Numbered from the stretch's first letter, positions 48,078 to 61,413 are shown. The stretch is 64,000 nt of DNA from Coriaria nepalensis (GCA_027186245.1 CP114490.1:10669501-10733500); one strand, 5' to 3'. Notes: a model not told the origin generated them from the letters alone. Made by a program: numbers and translations.

Positions 48078-48625
48078 TGTTAAGAAATAGATGTATATAT
48101 ATAATAGAATAAATGTGACGGAAAAAGTATTTAAAATTAATTTTGGATTACATTCTGCATAGTTTTTAACAAAATTGATTATATAATTATTATATTACAT
48201 ATAATCATTTTACATAAAACACAATAAATATCATTAATATTAAATAAAAGTTTAGGGAAAATATTATACATCTCTTCTTGTTACAGAACTTTTCTTATTA
48301 AGATGAGGAGGCATCCATTTATTCGTCCTCTAACTGTAGTTTATACGATTTGCTTCATACGGTTAATTTTTTATTTAAAATCTCAACTTATAAGATAATA
48401 AGCTCAGAGAAAAAAAAGAGAAATGATTTTTTTCTTTCTTTCATTTTCCCCCAAGTGGCTTAGAAGATTTCATAATTTCGGCCAAGGCCTTAGAATCTAT
48501 TTATAAGCACAACTAGATTATAATTTCTTAATCATATTATATTTCCTAGCTGTCTTAAAACTTTGATCATTTTAAGTTATTTTTTTATCTTAAAACTCTT
48601 AAAAGATAAAATTAGGTCAAACCCC
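48078..48625 (-). repeat. 3' LTR of the minus-strand copia element
   Basis: On the plus strand it begins TGTTAAGAAA and ends ACCCCA. It aligns throughout with 51111-51660, with many substitutions. Confidence 0.85.
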
Positions 48626-48784
48626 ATTGTGAGATTATACTATCATCCTTCAGGTAATCAAGAAACTCGTGGCTCAAGTATTCACTATTTTGATATGATC
48701 GAAATATCTTAATACTTCTGCCTAGTTATTTTTCTACTTCACTCTTATATTACTTCAATTTCTCAAACGATTCATATTTATGCT

Positions 48785-49033
48785 TTATAAGATAAATGTG
48801 ACCGAATCAAGAAGATCATTGATGAATGTGAAGTATGAAAAATTACTTCTAGTAGGAGTTGACATAAGCCCACATACATCAGTATGTACTAGTTCTATCA
48901 ACTCGGTTTGTCTCTCTCTAGTTCCACTAAATGAAGATTTGATCATCTTGCTTAATAAATAAGATTCGCAAGTTGGTATTGATTCCAAATCGAATGGATT
49001 TAAGTATCTATCTTTATATAATTTTTGAATCAT
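48785..49033 (-). pseudogene. Copia pre-integrase/integrase start remnant
   Basis: The frame contains YLNPFDLESIPTCESYLLSK and ELVHTDVCGLMSTPTRSN, the usual zinc-binding and core-entry words of copia integrase. It ends soon after FTFINDLLDSVTF, where the deletion begins. Confidence 0.85.
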
Positions 49034-49203
49034 TGTTTCATTAGCATAACATAATCGACAATGTCATAGGTATGTTTGATTCACATCAAATTTTCTTTTC
49101 TTGACCTGTTCAATATTGAGGCAATTTTTATTTTTCAAATTTAAGACATACACACCATTATTTAAGGAACCACTTCTATAAAATAATTCATCCAAATGGA
49201 AAC

Positions 49204-49590
49204 TCAAAATATTGTCATTGATGGAAAAGACAAAACCCTCTCCCTCTTCATCAAGTATGGAAACATAAACAATATTTTGGATAAGAAGTGCAAATAACAA
49301 TATCTCAAATTTAACACTAAGCCTGAAGGCAAAATCAAACTGTAAGTAACTACAGCTAAAACAATAATTTTTGCTCCATTTCCAGTTTGTAGGTTGACTT
49401 CATCTTTCTTCAAGATATGTCTACTTTTTAAATTCAATACATTATTACAAATATGAGATTCACAATAGATATCTAATACCCAAGTAGATTGATCATTATA
49501 AAAAAAGTTAATTTCAATAATGAACAATCCTGAAGCAGCATCACTATGCCTTGCAAGATGTTTTTTGAAATCTCTCTTCCAATATCCAGA
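49204..49590 (-). pseudogene. Copia gag end and protease remnant
   Basis: The zinc knuckle has lost most ligands, reading CFYSG, stop, SGYWKRDF. The protease active site reads VLDIY in place of the expected D-T/S-G, so catalysis would be impossible even with restored frames. Confidence 0.75.
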
Positions 49591-49899
49591 TTATCCACTA
49601 TAAAAACAATTTCCCTCTTTGTTTTTCTCGATGTACTCCTCCACTATTTGTACGCATTCATGTAGCTCTTGCAAGTTCATGTCAATTTCAACCATTCGAT
49701 AGTTGCGTACAAGCATAGTGAATGAATTAGGGAGTAATTGTAATACTAAGTCAATCATCAGCTTAATATCTATTTTCAAGCCTAGTCTTTCTAGCTCTTT
49801 AATATAAACAATCATTTCACGTACATGTTCACTAACAGAGGTGCCCTCGGTCATCTTTGTGCGAAATAATATCTTGGATAACTCACATCTATCCCTCAA
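49591..49899 (-). pseudogene. Copia gag (UBN2-type) remnant
   Basis: An open stretch of 102 codons contains VSEHVREMIVYIKELERLGL and LVLQLLPNSF, characteristic of copia gag. The start of gag, to the right, is broken. Confidence 0.82.
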
Positions 49900-51097
49900 A
49901 ATTTCCTCCCCATAAACAGCCTTAAGGTCATGGATAATCTCAACATTATGGAATTTTCCATAATAGACCTTGAGCTTAAATATAATCTCATATATTCGCG
50001 ATCAATATATTTTCTTAGTTGAGTTTAACCCAAATATTTCTGTGAAACATAAAGTGTTAAACCAATATGTGCATGTACCTATGTCCACACCTAGAATGAT
50101 AGGATTAATCAGTCACGCATCTTATGCAATAATAATATAAATGTATACTTACACAAATATAAGTCTTCATGTGTCCACGACCTTCCTATATCCATGCAAA
50201 TACCACGTATTTTATAATATTTAGAAGGTAAGCCATGAAATAATTTCATAACCAATTTCAGCATAAGATTATGAAGGGAAAAATTTCACTAAACAGTTTC
50301 ATCATAACAAACATATATATGACATGTTCTATCTCATAGTCTTTAAATATAATGTGATAACATATTTAACTAAGCATATATATATATCATGATGCATGTA
50401 TACTTAATACCTTAAATTACATACGTCTAATGCATGAATATGTTTAAACTATTTTTAATTATTTATATATTATTTCTTATTTTATCTCTTGATGCATGTT
50501 CATGAAATTTAAACTAGTCAACTCTTGTTTAGTTTATTTTAATCATTCAATAGCATAAGCAAATAATTAAAATTAATTTTCCTTAACTTTTTAAGGATAC
50601 TTGCAAAAAACGTCAACTTTTTATATTTGGAAAGTTTCCTAATCGAGTTGTTTTTAAGATGAAACTCTCGATATGATGAATTTTGTGCCGCTGCATGATA
50701 GAATTCTACATGATCGCTAGAGCAACGACGATGCTACTTTCGCCTCAAGTATCCAATCGGTAATCTGTTCAGTGGTTTGCTACAAACTTTTCTTATATAC
50801 ATATTCTGAAAATGAAAGAATGATCCAACAGTTGGAATTCTATATATGACGAATTTCGTGCCGATGTGTAGTGAATCTAACTCACTGTACAACAACCCTA
50901 TATTGGTTCGCCGACATGAATGATGGTCTTTCGTCGATTCACCACTCCAAGCGATGGCAGCGATGGTCCCAAAAAGTAGCCTCGTTTTGATTTTTCCAAA
51001 AATTAATCTTGATTCGCTTAAGCAACTTTTAAATTCATGAACATACCATTAAACGCATAAAAAGTATGAAACTACTATATTTTCTGGTATGAATTAG

Positions 51098-51109
51098 GCT
51101 CTGATACCA
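51098..51109 (-). other. Primer-binding site (initiator tRNA-Met), minus strand
   Basis: On the minus strand this reads TGGTATCAGAGC, an exact copia primer-binding site, one base from the right LTR. It fixes the orientation of the element. Confidence 0.92.
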
Positions 51110-51110
51110 C

Positions 51111-51660
51111 TATTAGAAAGTGGATGCATGCATATAATGGAATAAACACAACGAAAAAAAATATTTAAAAATAATTTGGATCACATCCTATTATGCATAT
51201 TCTAACAAGAATAATCATATAACAAGTATATCACATATAATCTTTTTACATAAAATATAGTAAATCACATCAATATTAAATCAAGATTTAGGGAAAATGA
51301 ATATCACTTTTCTTGATTACAGAACTCTTCTTATTAAGATGAGAAGGTGCCCACATATTTGCCCTCTAACCTTAGTCCATAGGATTCGTTTCGCACGGTT
51401 AATTTTCTATTTAAGATCTCAACCCATGAGATAATAAGTTCGGAGAAAAGGTAGGGAAATGACTCTTTTCTTTCTTTAATTTTTGGCCAAGATGCTTAGA
51501 ATACTTAATAATTTCAGCCAAGGTCTTAAGGTTTATTTATAGGCACATTTAGGTTATAGTTTCCTAATCATATTAAGTTTTCTAATTATCTTAAAAGTCT
51601 TATCACCTTAAGTTATATTCTAACTTAAAACTCTTAAAAGATAAAATTGGATCAAACTCA
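51111..51660 (-). repeat. 5' LTR of the minus-strand copia element
   Basis: On the plus strand it begins TATTAGAAAG (TG mutated to TA) and ends AAACTCA. It could extend further right if the LTR family is longer, because the left copy may be truncated. Confidence 0.8.
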
Positions 51661-54600
51661 TCCTTATATGGCCGACCGCTATAGTGGGTATAACCCATGG
51701 ATACTTAATCAACCCTTTGATTTGTTTTTCCCACAAAAATCCAATTAATCATCCGGCTCATTAACCATTTAATGTCTGATTATTAATACAAGCTTTTAGG
51801 ACATTTTTATAATAATATTAAAAGTTCATATATAACTTATTAATTTCTAATTAAATTAATATCACACTTAATTGTGTTAGCAGAACTGCATCACATTAAA
51901 TTAATAAATTAATAACGATCATTTTATCCTTATAGTCAAACTATAAGTCAAATTATCATCTTACCTCCATAATGATTTTGGTCTGTTTTTCCTTTTTCTC
52001 CTACGAAACTTTAACTAAATTACTATAAATCTTATGTATGTGATCGATTAGGTTCTACATCACGACGGAAGAATGATTTTATAAACACCTTTATGATTTT
52101 ATTAATTTTAAATTAAATTCATTTAATTTAAAATAGTCTCTTAAAATTAAACAATTAACCTAATCATCTCATAATTAATAAACTTTAAACCTCCAAATCA
52201 AAATTGACTTTTAGCGAAGTATCAAAACTACTCAGGAGATGAAAAGTATCTCTTTTGAAAAAAAAACCTATTTATGATCATCATATACTTACAATAACAA
52301 TTTTTCTATCTCGCCAATATCTCGATTCGTCTTAGGGCATGATTTAAATGTTAAAACCCTAATAGCCAAATCATATTGATTGTCATACTCTTACTGAACA
52401 TCGACAATGGATTTATAGAAATTTCTTTCAAACCAAATTACTTTGCAAATATTCTTTGTTCAATCAAGTATATAATCCATAGGACCTCATTCCAAACAGG
52501 AAACGATGGATTCCCTCTTGACTACTCATAATCCTTCTCGCACAATACTTAATACTTAACGTCTCACCTCATGTTAATTCATGACTAGGGCTAATAAGAA
52601 TGATATTAAAATATGAAGTTTGGTATTCAAGAAAATCATGATGTTTTAGGTCGGAGAATCACATGTAAAATAGTTATTTTATAATTCTCATTAACAGTTA
52701 GAATTATTAATTACCATTGAGAGTTTCTAAAGGTCACGTTTATACCCTTAATGTCTACTAGGCACCCACGCAAACATCATAGTATTCCACTAACACCACT
52801 AGATTAACACCACTAGATATGAGATTAGCCATGTTAACAATTAGGTGATGAATTACGTAATTGTCTATCCAGATCAATCGATATTTGTTCTCGAGATCTT
52901 ATGACAATGAACCGTTTGTATCTTAAGAGTTTTTAGCGGCTCTAGTCTCTACTAGCATGATCTCTATTGTGATCTCTAAAGTGCATAACTCAAGAAACTG
53001 ATTTTATCATAATATGCATATATAGAACATATAATATTAATTATAATAAAATCAATAAACATTATAAATAATAATTGATTTTCATTCTCTTGCTAATATT
53101 CATATAAAAATAATATCACATAAAGTATTTGCTCAATTGAGTCAAAATCCGATTACCTTAATAGACATACACTTTCACCTTGAACTTATTTGCAATGAAA
53201 ACTTATTGCAAAAAAGAAGCGAAAACCACGTGCTTTTCCGTGATTTGAATGCGACTTTATTGATCTCGGAGTTGCAAAGAAATCTCATGTTTCTTAGTCT
53301 CTTGGGATATAAAGGAAGGTTAAGCTTTTGATTACTTGGTATCTTCCCTATCATCAATTGTACAAGTGGTGGAACTTACCAATCTTTGTAGATTGGCCGT
53401 CATGGATGCCCAGTTTTGGCTGCTCCTAGGCGCTCATCTTTTATAAAGGAGCTCTTACTCGGTTTAAAAGTCACACAATGATTAAGAAAAGGGGAATGAT
53501 TGCATTCCAAAACTTACACTTAACAGTAATAAATATGAACAAAAAACCTCTAATAGGTAACAATATTAACAAAATGGTAATAGCTTCTAAATGCCGTGAA
53601 GGTATGTATAGTGAGCTTGTAAAAGAAATATCAATCAGATCTAGCGGAAGACTCTCCGTTGAGGTCGATCATGTCCTAGAGGGCACCCATGCCTTGTCCA
53701 AGTCCCAAAGAGCCTCTTGTAAAGGATCTTCGTTGTGATCCTCTCTGAGGTCCTCCGCCAACAAACATCCCCGGGATCCTCGATTGATCCATGATATCCT
53801 TCTTTAGATTCTCATCCGAATCCCACTCGAGGTCTTCTTTCTCCTTGAGGTTATTCAACATGGAAGTTATATTTGGTTGTCCTAAATAATTAATGTTATA
53901 TCTTTTTTTATCTGCAGTAATGGCGTCTACATCAAAAACTACCGAGTATGGAGTCGAATAAGAGTAAAAAATTGAATGAAGATATACTTTAGATTTTCAG
54001 CAACATTTGAAGTTCAATGCATTATTGCGGAAAGATAACGGTCAAGACGAATCGGTTCTACGTCGTAAAAGAATCTAAACGGAGAGGCACTGCTCAACTC
54101 AAAATGGATCTTACAATGTTTCAGTCGTGGAAATGGAGGAACATTACTCAGCTTAACATTGTTGAGCAGCAAGAATGAATGATAAATACTAATCTATCGG
54201 AAAATGACTTTCCCCAATTATAGATTGTTTGGTTATGAAAAGAAGAAAACTCATAGCAAAAAGGGAGAAAGTATTATGATTTGTGGCTATATCTATGTAT
54301 CCATATTGGATGTAACATGGTGGCTGACTCCTCAATTCTGACCCAAACATCAAACATACCTACTACTTTCTTTACTTAAAATGTAAACGTCTTAATTTAG
54401 AGCTTGAGCTCTTTATCTTTTTTATTTGTAATAACTAGTAGAAGATTTAATTACATAAATCTTGCAGATGGCAATGTCTATAGGTTCATAAAAGAAAAAA
54501 TATTTTAAACTTTTTATTTTCACACTTAAGAGTTAAGGCACGAGACTCTAGGTGGGATTTATCTTGAGATCTTATATTAGAAATTTATAGAGATTGTTTT

Positions 54601-57000
54601 TTGAGATCAGCCATCAGTCAGTCTTAAAAAGATGAATGTTAAACCTCCCGTATCAATAATGATTTAAAAGCCAAACAAAGGACCAATTGGATGTTTTAGT
54701 AGTTAGAATATTCCAAACTAGTATAGATATTTCCTGAAAAAAAGAAAGTCAAATACAAAGAAGGTTCTCTTGAATTCAACTATCAATACAAAGTTTAATT
54801 TGGGTAAATAGGTAAAATAAAATGTCACTTAGTTAGAACTAAAGCGTTTAGATTTTGTGGGTGTAAACAAGATAATTTGAGATTTAATTATGAAGTGTGT
54901 TTGTCTCTTCTTTAGTATCCAACAAGTTTTGTTTCATACTTATTTTTCTTTGATAGTAGAGTGCGATTCTCTTGACTTGGTGAAGGCAATTCAGAACGAG
55001 TGCCCATATTAGACTGCTAGATCCATGTGACATGCCATTTAATTCTAAAAATGTAAGATTATTATTTATAATGTTTATAAAAAATGTAATTTTTTAATAG
55101 ATGCTTTTACGAATATTCATAGTAATATAAAGTATTTATTTCAATGAGGTTTCTCCTTTTTGTTTACCAGTAAGCATTTACTTACTATATACATAATTTT
55201 ATTTGAGTAAATTTATAAATAAACTGTCACTTAGTAAAACTTATGCGATCAAATTGTGTGGGTGTAGATAATTTAAGTTACGACATTTAGGTATAGATAA
55301 GAAGAAATATAAAGTATTAGATGATGGAATTTCATCAAAATCAATTTAAATTTTAGTTTATTATAACGATGAATTTAAATATTTTAAATATAAAAAATAT
55401 TTATAATTATAATTTATTGATTTATTTAAAATTTTATTATTAATTTATGATATATTATATCTACCCAAAACTTTATTTTATTGTTGTAACTCAAACCCCT
55501 TTCCGCACCCTAAAAAACATGATATGAAAAGGGGTTACTACATCTTGAATTTGAGCCATCCAGTGTCTATCTATTGATTGAAAAGTGAAGATTATGATAA
55601 TCAAACCCACAAATTAGGCCATGATTCCAGAACATGTACTGGTCCCTTGTCCAAAAGTTACTTCATGAGTTCATTCAGCAATACAATTCTGATTTGGTTG
55701 AGTTGAAGAAAAGTCGCCCTTTCTACATATTTCCTAATCAAAATAAGATGTCTTATTCATTTCATTTTCATATGATATTTCCTCACGTCAAACTTGTCCA
55801 CTAAGTGGAGCCAGAAAAGCCAGCTTGATCTTTTGTAGAGTGCTTTTTTACCTTTTTCTCGAGCATATGGAGAATTCTTCTTCAGACATAATTTTTTGAA
55901 GAATCTCTTAGCTAGTTGGGCTTATTATATTTACTATTTATTCTACCAATTAATTGCACTGTGTGATAAATTAATCATGAAGTTGACTTTGTTTGAAAGT
56001 GGGTGTCAGTTTTTTATGACATGCTCCACCAATTTTGAAGGAGTGTACGAAGGTTATATCGTAGAGCTTAGAGCAGCACGTGGAGTAGGAGTACATAATA
56101 ATTTAAAATTAATCTATTAAAAAAAAAGTGGGAATTCATTATAATTTTGGTTTAAATTTTATATATTTATTATATTTATAAAATAATTGAGTATTTATTA
56201 TAATTTAAAAGTATTTTAAGATTTAATTTTAATTTATACAAAATATTTCTAAATATATGTGGAAGTCTTATTTTAGTTGTTCTATAAAAACGAGAAGACG
56301 CATTCTTTTTTTATCAAAAACTAAAGAGATTTTTATCGTAATTTAAAAATATTTAATATTGAAATATTGAAAGTAGTGTTTGATTTTCATTCATTATCTT
56401 GGTGGGGAGTATAGATTTACATATTATAATTTTCTTTTTCGAATTAGTTTATAAATAAATAAAAAATTATAAATTAATTAAAAAAAAATATTATAAAACA
56501 GTTATAATAATAAAGTTAAATTATGAATTTTTATATTAATTTATAATTATAAGCTATGAAATTTGATCAAGCAAGGAAAGTGGGTGGGTCCGATATCCAT
56601 TAATATTTTTTGATCCCCTCCCTCTAAAATTTGTTGATCACTTTTCATTTTTTAACGAAAGTATTTCTAAAATTAACCATATTTTAACTTTAAAAAATTA
56701 GTTGTGAAAATGGCCTTTCTTTTTTTACTTTTGTTGATTTTTTTTAATTAAAAATAAAAAAATATATATAAAATTATTGAAACACCCCTTCAATTAATTT
56801 TTTTAAGAAAGATATTTTTTAAAAATAAAAAATAAAAAGAAAAAAAAACCTCTCACCTTCCCTCCATTTCGCTCAAGATCGTTACTCCAACCAACGACTT
56901 CATCTTCATCTTCTTCAGAGAGACTTTTTGTTTATCACTTCTTCATCGTCTTTCTCCTTCATCTAGAAATAAAAAAATTCATTTTCTTCAAAACTGAAAA
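51661..57000. other. Gene-poor AT-rich region with unclassified remnants
   Basis: Bases 51661-53150 continue without a boundary from the copia LTR and may be the remainder of a longer LTR or another element. At 53676-53861 (minus) a 61-codon frame with VGGGPQRGSQRRSFTRGSLG stands out by its composition. The rest consists of AT-rich unique-looking DNA and poly-A/T runs. No intact gene was found. Confidence 0.45.
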
Positions 57001-57001
57001 T

Positions 57002-57855
57002 ATGGTTCGAACTAAAAATTTAGAGTTTTGAGGAGTTAAGGAAGAGAACAAATGATGATTCATCGGAGAAAACTATGAATGATAGCAAGCGAGCTAAGTT
57101 AATACTGGAATCAATAGCGGAAAGTATTGAAGTTTCACCTAGGATAAAATTACATAGACTTTAAAATTAGAGTTTTTTGGCAAAATTCATTGTCTCTTAT
57201 GTGTTTTGAATTGAATATTATGTGTTTGGACTTAATTATCTATGTTTGGATTGAAATTTTGGTGAATATGATAAGGAACTGTCTGATGGCTCGAGTCTTC
57301 ATTTTGTTGTTTGGAACTGTCTGATGGCTCAAGTTTTAAATTCCTGAGACTTCGAGATCTCTAATTATCTCGTCTTGAGGGTTCAATAAATCTTGAAAGT
57401 ACATTGAACATTGAGGTCATAGACTTCCAAATTTCTAACATCGATACTTAATGGCTCGATGGGTTCTTAAAACTATACCCTCGAGCCATTGAGCATTGAG
57501 GTCAGAAACTTTTAAGTCTATAATCTCTCATATTAATGGATTGATGAGTATTTTCAAAACCTATTGACTCTTCGAGATAAGAGATCATAGACTTGGAAGT
57601 CTCTAACCTTAATGCTTGATGGCTCGAGGGTTCTTAATATTATACCCTCGAGCCATCAAGCATTAATGGTTTGGTTTAAATTTTAAATATTGTTTATTGT
57701 TTTAACTTATAATTATTTATATTAATTTTTATTTTCAATTATGAGTTTTTTTTTTTCAATTTTAGGAGAAAGAACTTGCCGATTGTGAACTTAGACCCAT
57801 CCTTAGTGAAGAAGATGTGTACAAAGTCTATATTTCTATGATATCAAAGTAAGAG
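57002..57855 (+). pseudogene. Possible transposon-associated gene remnant
   Basis: A first piece begins MVRTKNLEF and, after a frameshift, continues EELRKRTNDDSSEKTMNDSK and RAKLILESIAESIEVSP to a stop at 57162. About 600 bases on, a good acceptor (ttttag) opens a second piece, EKELADCELRPILSEEDVYK, which stops at 57848. The bias of codon use looks protein-derived. The style recalls transposon-carried genes in plants, but I do not recognise the family. Confidence 0.35.
57270..57665. repeat. Degenerate repeats with CTCGAGCCATCGAG-type words
   Basis: GGAACTGTCTGATGGCTC occurs twice 38 bases apart, and ATACCCTCGAGCCAT occurs twice 170 bases apart, with AGCATT(G/A)A after each. Related words in both orientations are found again at 58190-58420. 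Confidence 0.6.
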
Positions 57856-58424
57856 GTGGTGGTTACTGATATTAAGGAAAAGCTCACTATATGATAATTT
57901 GACATATTTAGGTTTACTTGTAATAAATGTGTATCATTGTCCTGGCGTCAGTTAACTTGTGATATTTATCCAGGATGAATAAGATATGACTTTGGAGTTG
58001 TAATTATTTTATATTTTCATAATATATAAAACTATTATCTATTGGATGGTTAAAGTTAGTACAAAGCTTATATTATCCATGATATTATCATTATTATTTG
58101 TGTATTTAAGTTAGGTATTTGAGTTATGATATTTATATATTAAACTTAACCTTTTCGGCCTTGAGAAAAAAAAAAACTTAACTTTTCTTAGTCTCTGTCA
58201 ATAAAACTCGATTGTTTAATGGGTCTTTTGGAAGCACCCCTCGAGCCATCAGGTTTAGAGGACAAAGATTTAAAAATTGATTTCCTAAACTCGATGGCTG
58301 GAAGGGTCCTCTAAAAGCATCCTCGAGCAATTGAGTTTAGAAAACAAAGACTTAAAAGTATATGCGCCATAAACTCAATGGCTTGAGATGTCCTCTCAAG
58401 ATCCCCTCATGACCTACAAATTAT

Positions 58425-58995
58425 ACATTTGATGAATATTATTTAGTCCTAGACCTATAATGTTAGATCCTAAACATTAAACCCTTCATTTTAATCCCAA
58501 AAGTGAAACTTTTCATATTAAATATTTAGTGTTAGACCTCTTAAATTAAATCCTAAACATTAGTCCTTTAATCATAATCCCTAAAATCTAAACTTTTCAT
58601 ATTATACCCTAAACATTATATCTTTAATCTGAAACCATACAACTTAAACCTTTCATCTTAAACTTTAAGTCTTAGATATTTCATATTAAATCCTAACCGT
58701 AGACCTTTCATGTCAAACTATAAAGCTTAAGCCTTTCATCTTAAACCTAAGTATTAGATCTTTCATATTAAATCCCAAACCTTAGAGCTTTTATATCAAA
58801 CCATAAAAAGTTAAAGCATTTCATCTTAAACCCTAAAGCTTAAACCTTTCATAGTAAACCATAAATCTTAGATCTTTCATCTCAAATCATAAAGGCTTAA
58901 ATATTTCATCTTAAACCCTAAACTTTAGATTTTTAATTTTAAACTATAAAACTTAAACTTTTCATCTTAAATCCTAAAATTTAAACCTTTCAGAG
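58425..58995. repeat. Degenerate minisatellite with telomere-like core
   Basis: About 19 units with a period near 29-30 bases run without a break. The consensus contains TTTCATCTTAAACCCTAAA followed by a variable CTTA(A/G)A(C/T). TAAACCCTAAA, one and a half plant telomere repeats, recurs exactly several times. Copies differ widely, so the array is old. Confidence 0.75.
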
Positions 58996-61413
58996 ACTTC
59001 AAACACTCTGTTTTAAAATCTCTAGGGCTCGATAACTCTTTCCAAACCCATCGATCCATCAAGATTTAAGGTTATTGATTTCAAATTCCTTATTTTTTAA
59101 TCTTCATGGGCACTTTCCATACCCATCAAGCTCTCATCTCAATGAAAGAAAATTTTAAACAATCCGAATATTAATAAAAATTATATTAAAAAAAACTCAT
59201 CAAAAAAATAGGTAACTCAATAAATAAGCATTAAGGTGAAATTTTAATTACATTATATCAAAATCATAAAATATAAAAAGACTATATCAAATCGGATCAC
59301 TCTGATTGAGTTCTCGAGAGGCTGGAAGTGGTAAATGGTTTATTTATTATATATAGTGAATAAGACAATAATTTACTTCATAGCCTATACGACAGTTGAA
59401 TCCAAATTCATTATGATCTATGTTCATAAAATTGTAGTCAACTTCCAACAACTTATTCGACCGAATCCCAATTGATCCTTCTATGCTATTTCGATGCCAA
59501 TAAAAATAATTTTTCTTTCTCATTTGGGTTTAAATTCACCTTTCATTTATCATTGAAGTATATCATTATAAAAAATATTTTCATTTCTGTAGAAGCAAAA
59601 AAAAAGAAAAAGAAATCAGTGATCTTTATTAGAAATATGAAAAAAATGAATTAAACATTGATACTCGATAGTTCGAATGTTTTAATAATGCTCGATTTCT
59701 CGAGGCCTTACATCTTCCAGCCATAAAAAAATCGAGCATCTAGAATTACATATGAAGAACGAGATTTCCAAAAGCATAATATAAATAAATACAAAGAATG
59801 AGACTTCTTTATGTTTTGATTTATGATTATCTATCAACCATGGAATAAGAAATTAAGTAAAAAGCTTGAAACTTATCGAAAAGTTTATTTATCTTGAAAC
59901 TCTCAAACTACGATTACGATGGTTGCAAAAGAATGACAAATGAGAAAAATGAAGATAAAATACTTGAACAAAGTCTGAAGAAAAAGTTTAAAAATTTAGT
60001 TGATGGACCAATAAAATATAAATATTATATTAAATATCTTATGTAAATTAATAAATGATTTCATTCCATTTAAAAGATATATGATTTGAAAATATTCTCT
60101 ATAATAAATGATAAATGAATAAAAATAATTTTTTTATTTTGATAAAATCAAATCAAACGATGATGTTCCTCTTAAAAAATTGAACCAAAGACTTCCTAAA
60201 TATCAAGTTATGGTATAAATCCGATACTATTAAATATACACTGATAATTTATGAATTTGTTTATCTCAAGGAATAAAAATAAAATATGAATTTTATACAT
60301 AAATTAGAAATGGGATATGAAAATATTAATTTCAATTTAAAAATTAAAGTAGTCCAAATTGATATTAAATAGTGCAAATAATGAGAAATAAGATACTTAA
60401 ACTAATTTCTTGTGATTGTTTATTGTAAGACCTTTAATTTGGTTTTAAAAAAAATTATTACACTAATAAGTAATTAATTTCTAGAAGAGTGGAAGATCTC
60501 TGCCCCCAAATTAAAAAACTATAAATTGAATGACTTGATCTTGATGTGTCGGCGAAATACGAGGTAAGTAAGATTGATTGATTATATGATGGCAAAACAC
60601 GTGATGTTTGTTAGTATATATATATATATATATATATATAGCACATGAAATTCAGACACTAATAACATGCTTATTCATAGCAAATAAGTAAGATATAGCA
60701 AATTCTAAGTACATTGGAAGTCTCCAGTATTCATAATATTCTATAACTAGTATTTATAATTTGATACTAACGATGAAATTTGATACTTGTAACATGCTTA
60801 TTTTGTATGTTTTAAAGATCAAATAAATTTAGTTAAAAATTTAGAGATAAAAATAAAGAACATTCCCGCTTCTAAGGAAGTGGAGCCACATAAATTTTGA
60901 GAAATTAAGACAAGGTCATAGTGAAATAAGCATTTTATTAAGTAAGATATAACAAAGTGAATGTGTAATAATATATAGATTTGAGTCATCATAATGTATC
61001 GATAAACTTAAAACTTTGTTCCCATTTGAGGCATCCTAATAATATTATTTGTCTAGGCATCATAATATAAGGTAGGAGTGTGCATTTGAACATAAGGGGC
61101 TCGGGTTCGGATGATTTATGTGGTCAACTATAGTCTGATTGGTTTTTGAAATTTTCACATATAGTCAAACTAAATACCTTAGCAACCCGACCAAAAGTTT
61201 AGATTAATGTAATCAAATATATTTTGTTTAACTAAAACATAAATATCTAAAAATATAGGGAGAGGAAAAAATAAAGACAAGAATAATATAAATAAGCTGT
61301 CCTTCATTAATATAAGCTGTAATATCCGACAGCTTTTTCAGTCACTCCTCGTCCTTTCCCTTCACCAAACTTCTGGGATCGAAACCCAAGAAATACAAAA
61401 ACAGAGACGATTA
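58996..61413. other. AT-rich region and promoter of the TBL gene
   Basis: After the minisatellite there is AT-rich DNA with an (AT)n run at 60616-60641 and no open frames of note. The last 100 bases are probably the leader of the TBL gene. Confidence 0.5.
60616..60641. repeat. (AT)n microsatellite
   Basis: This is an uninterrupted AT dinucleotide run of 13 copies in intergenic DNA. Confidence 0.75.

Larger units (their letters stand above)
48078..51660 (-). mobile_element. Internally deleted Ty1/copia element
   Basis: Two LTRs of 548 and 550 bp enclose only 2.5 kb. A perfect primer-binding site for initiator tRNA-Met lies next to the right LTR on the minus strand, so the element points left. 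gag and the protease region remain, the integrase is cut off shortly after its zinc-binding segment, and reverse transcriptase and RNase H are missing. All coding parts have stops. The two flanking pentamers (ACCTG and TCCTT) do not match. Confidence 0.85.

Noticed and set aside
59472..59654. 60-codon frame in AT-rich DNA
   Set aside because: It is low-complexity, Phe/Lys-rich, ends in poly-Lys, and has no promoter or homologue that I recognise.
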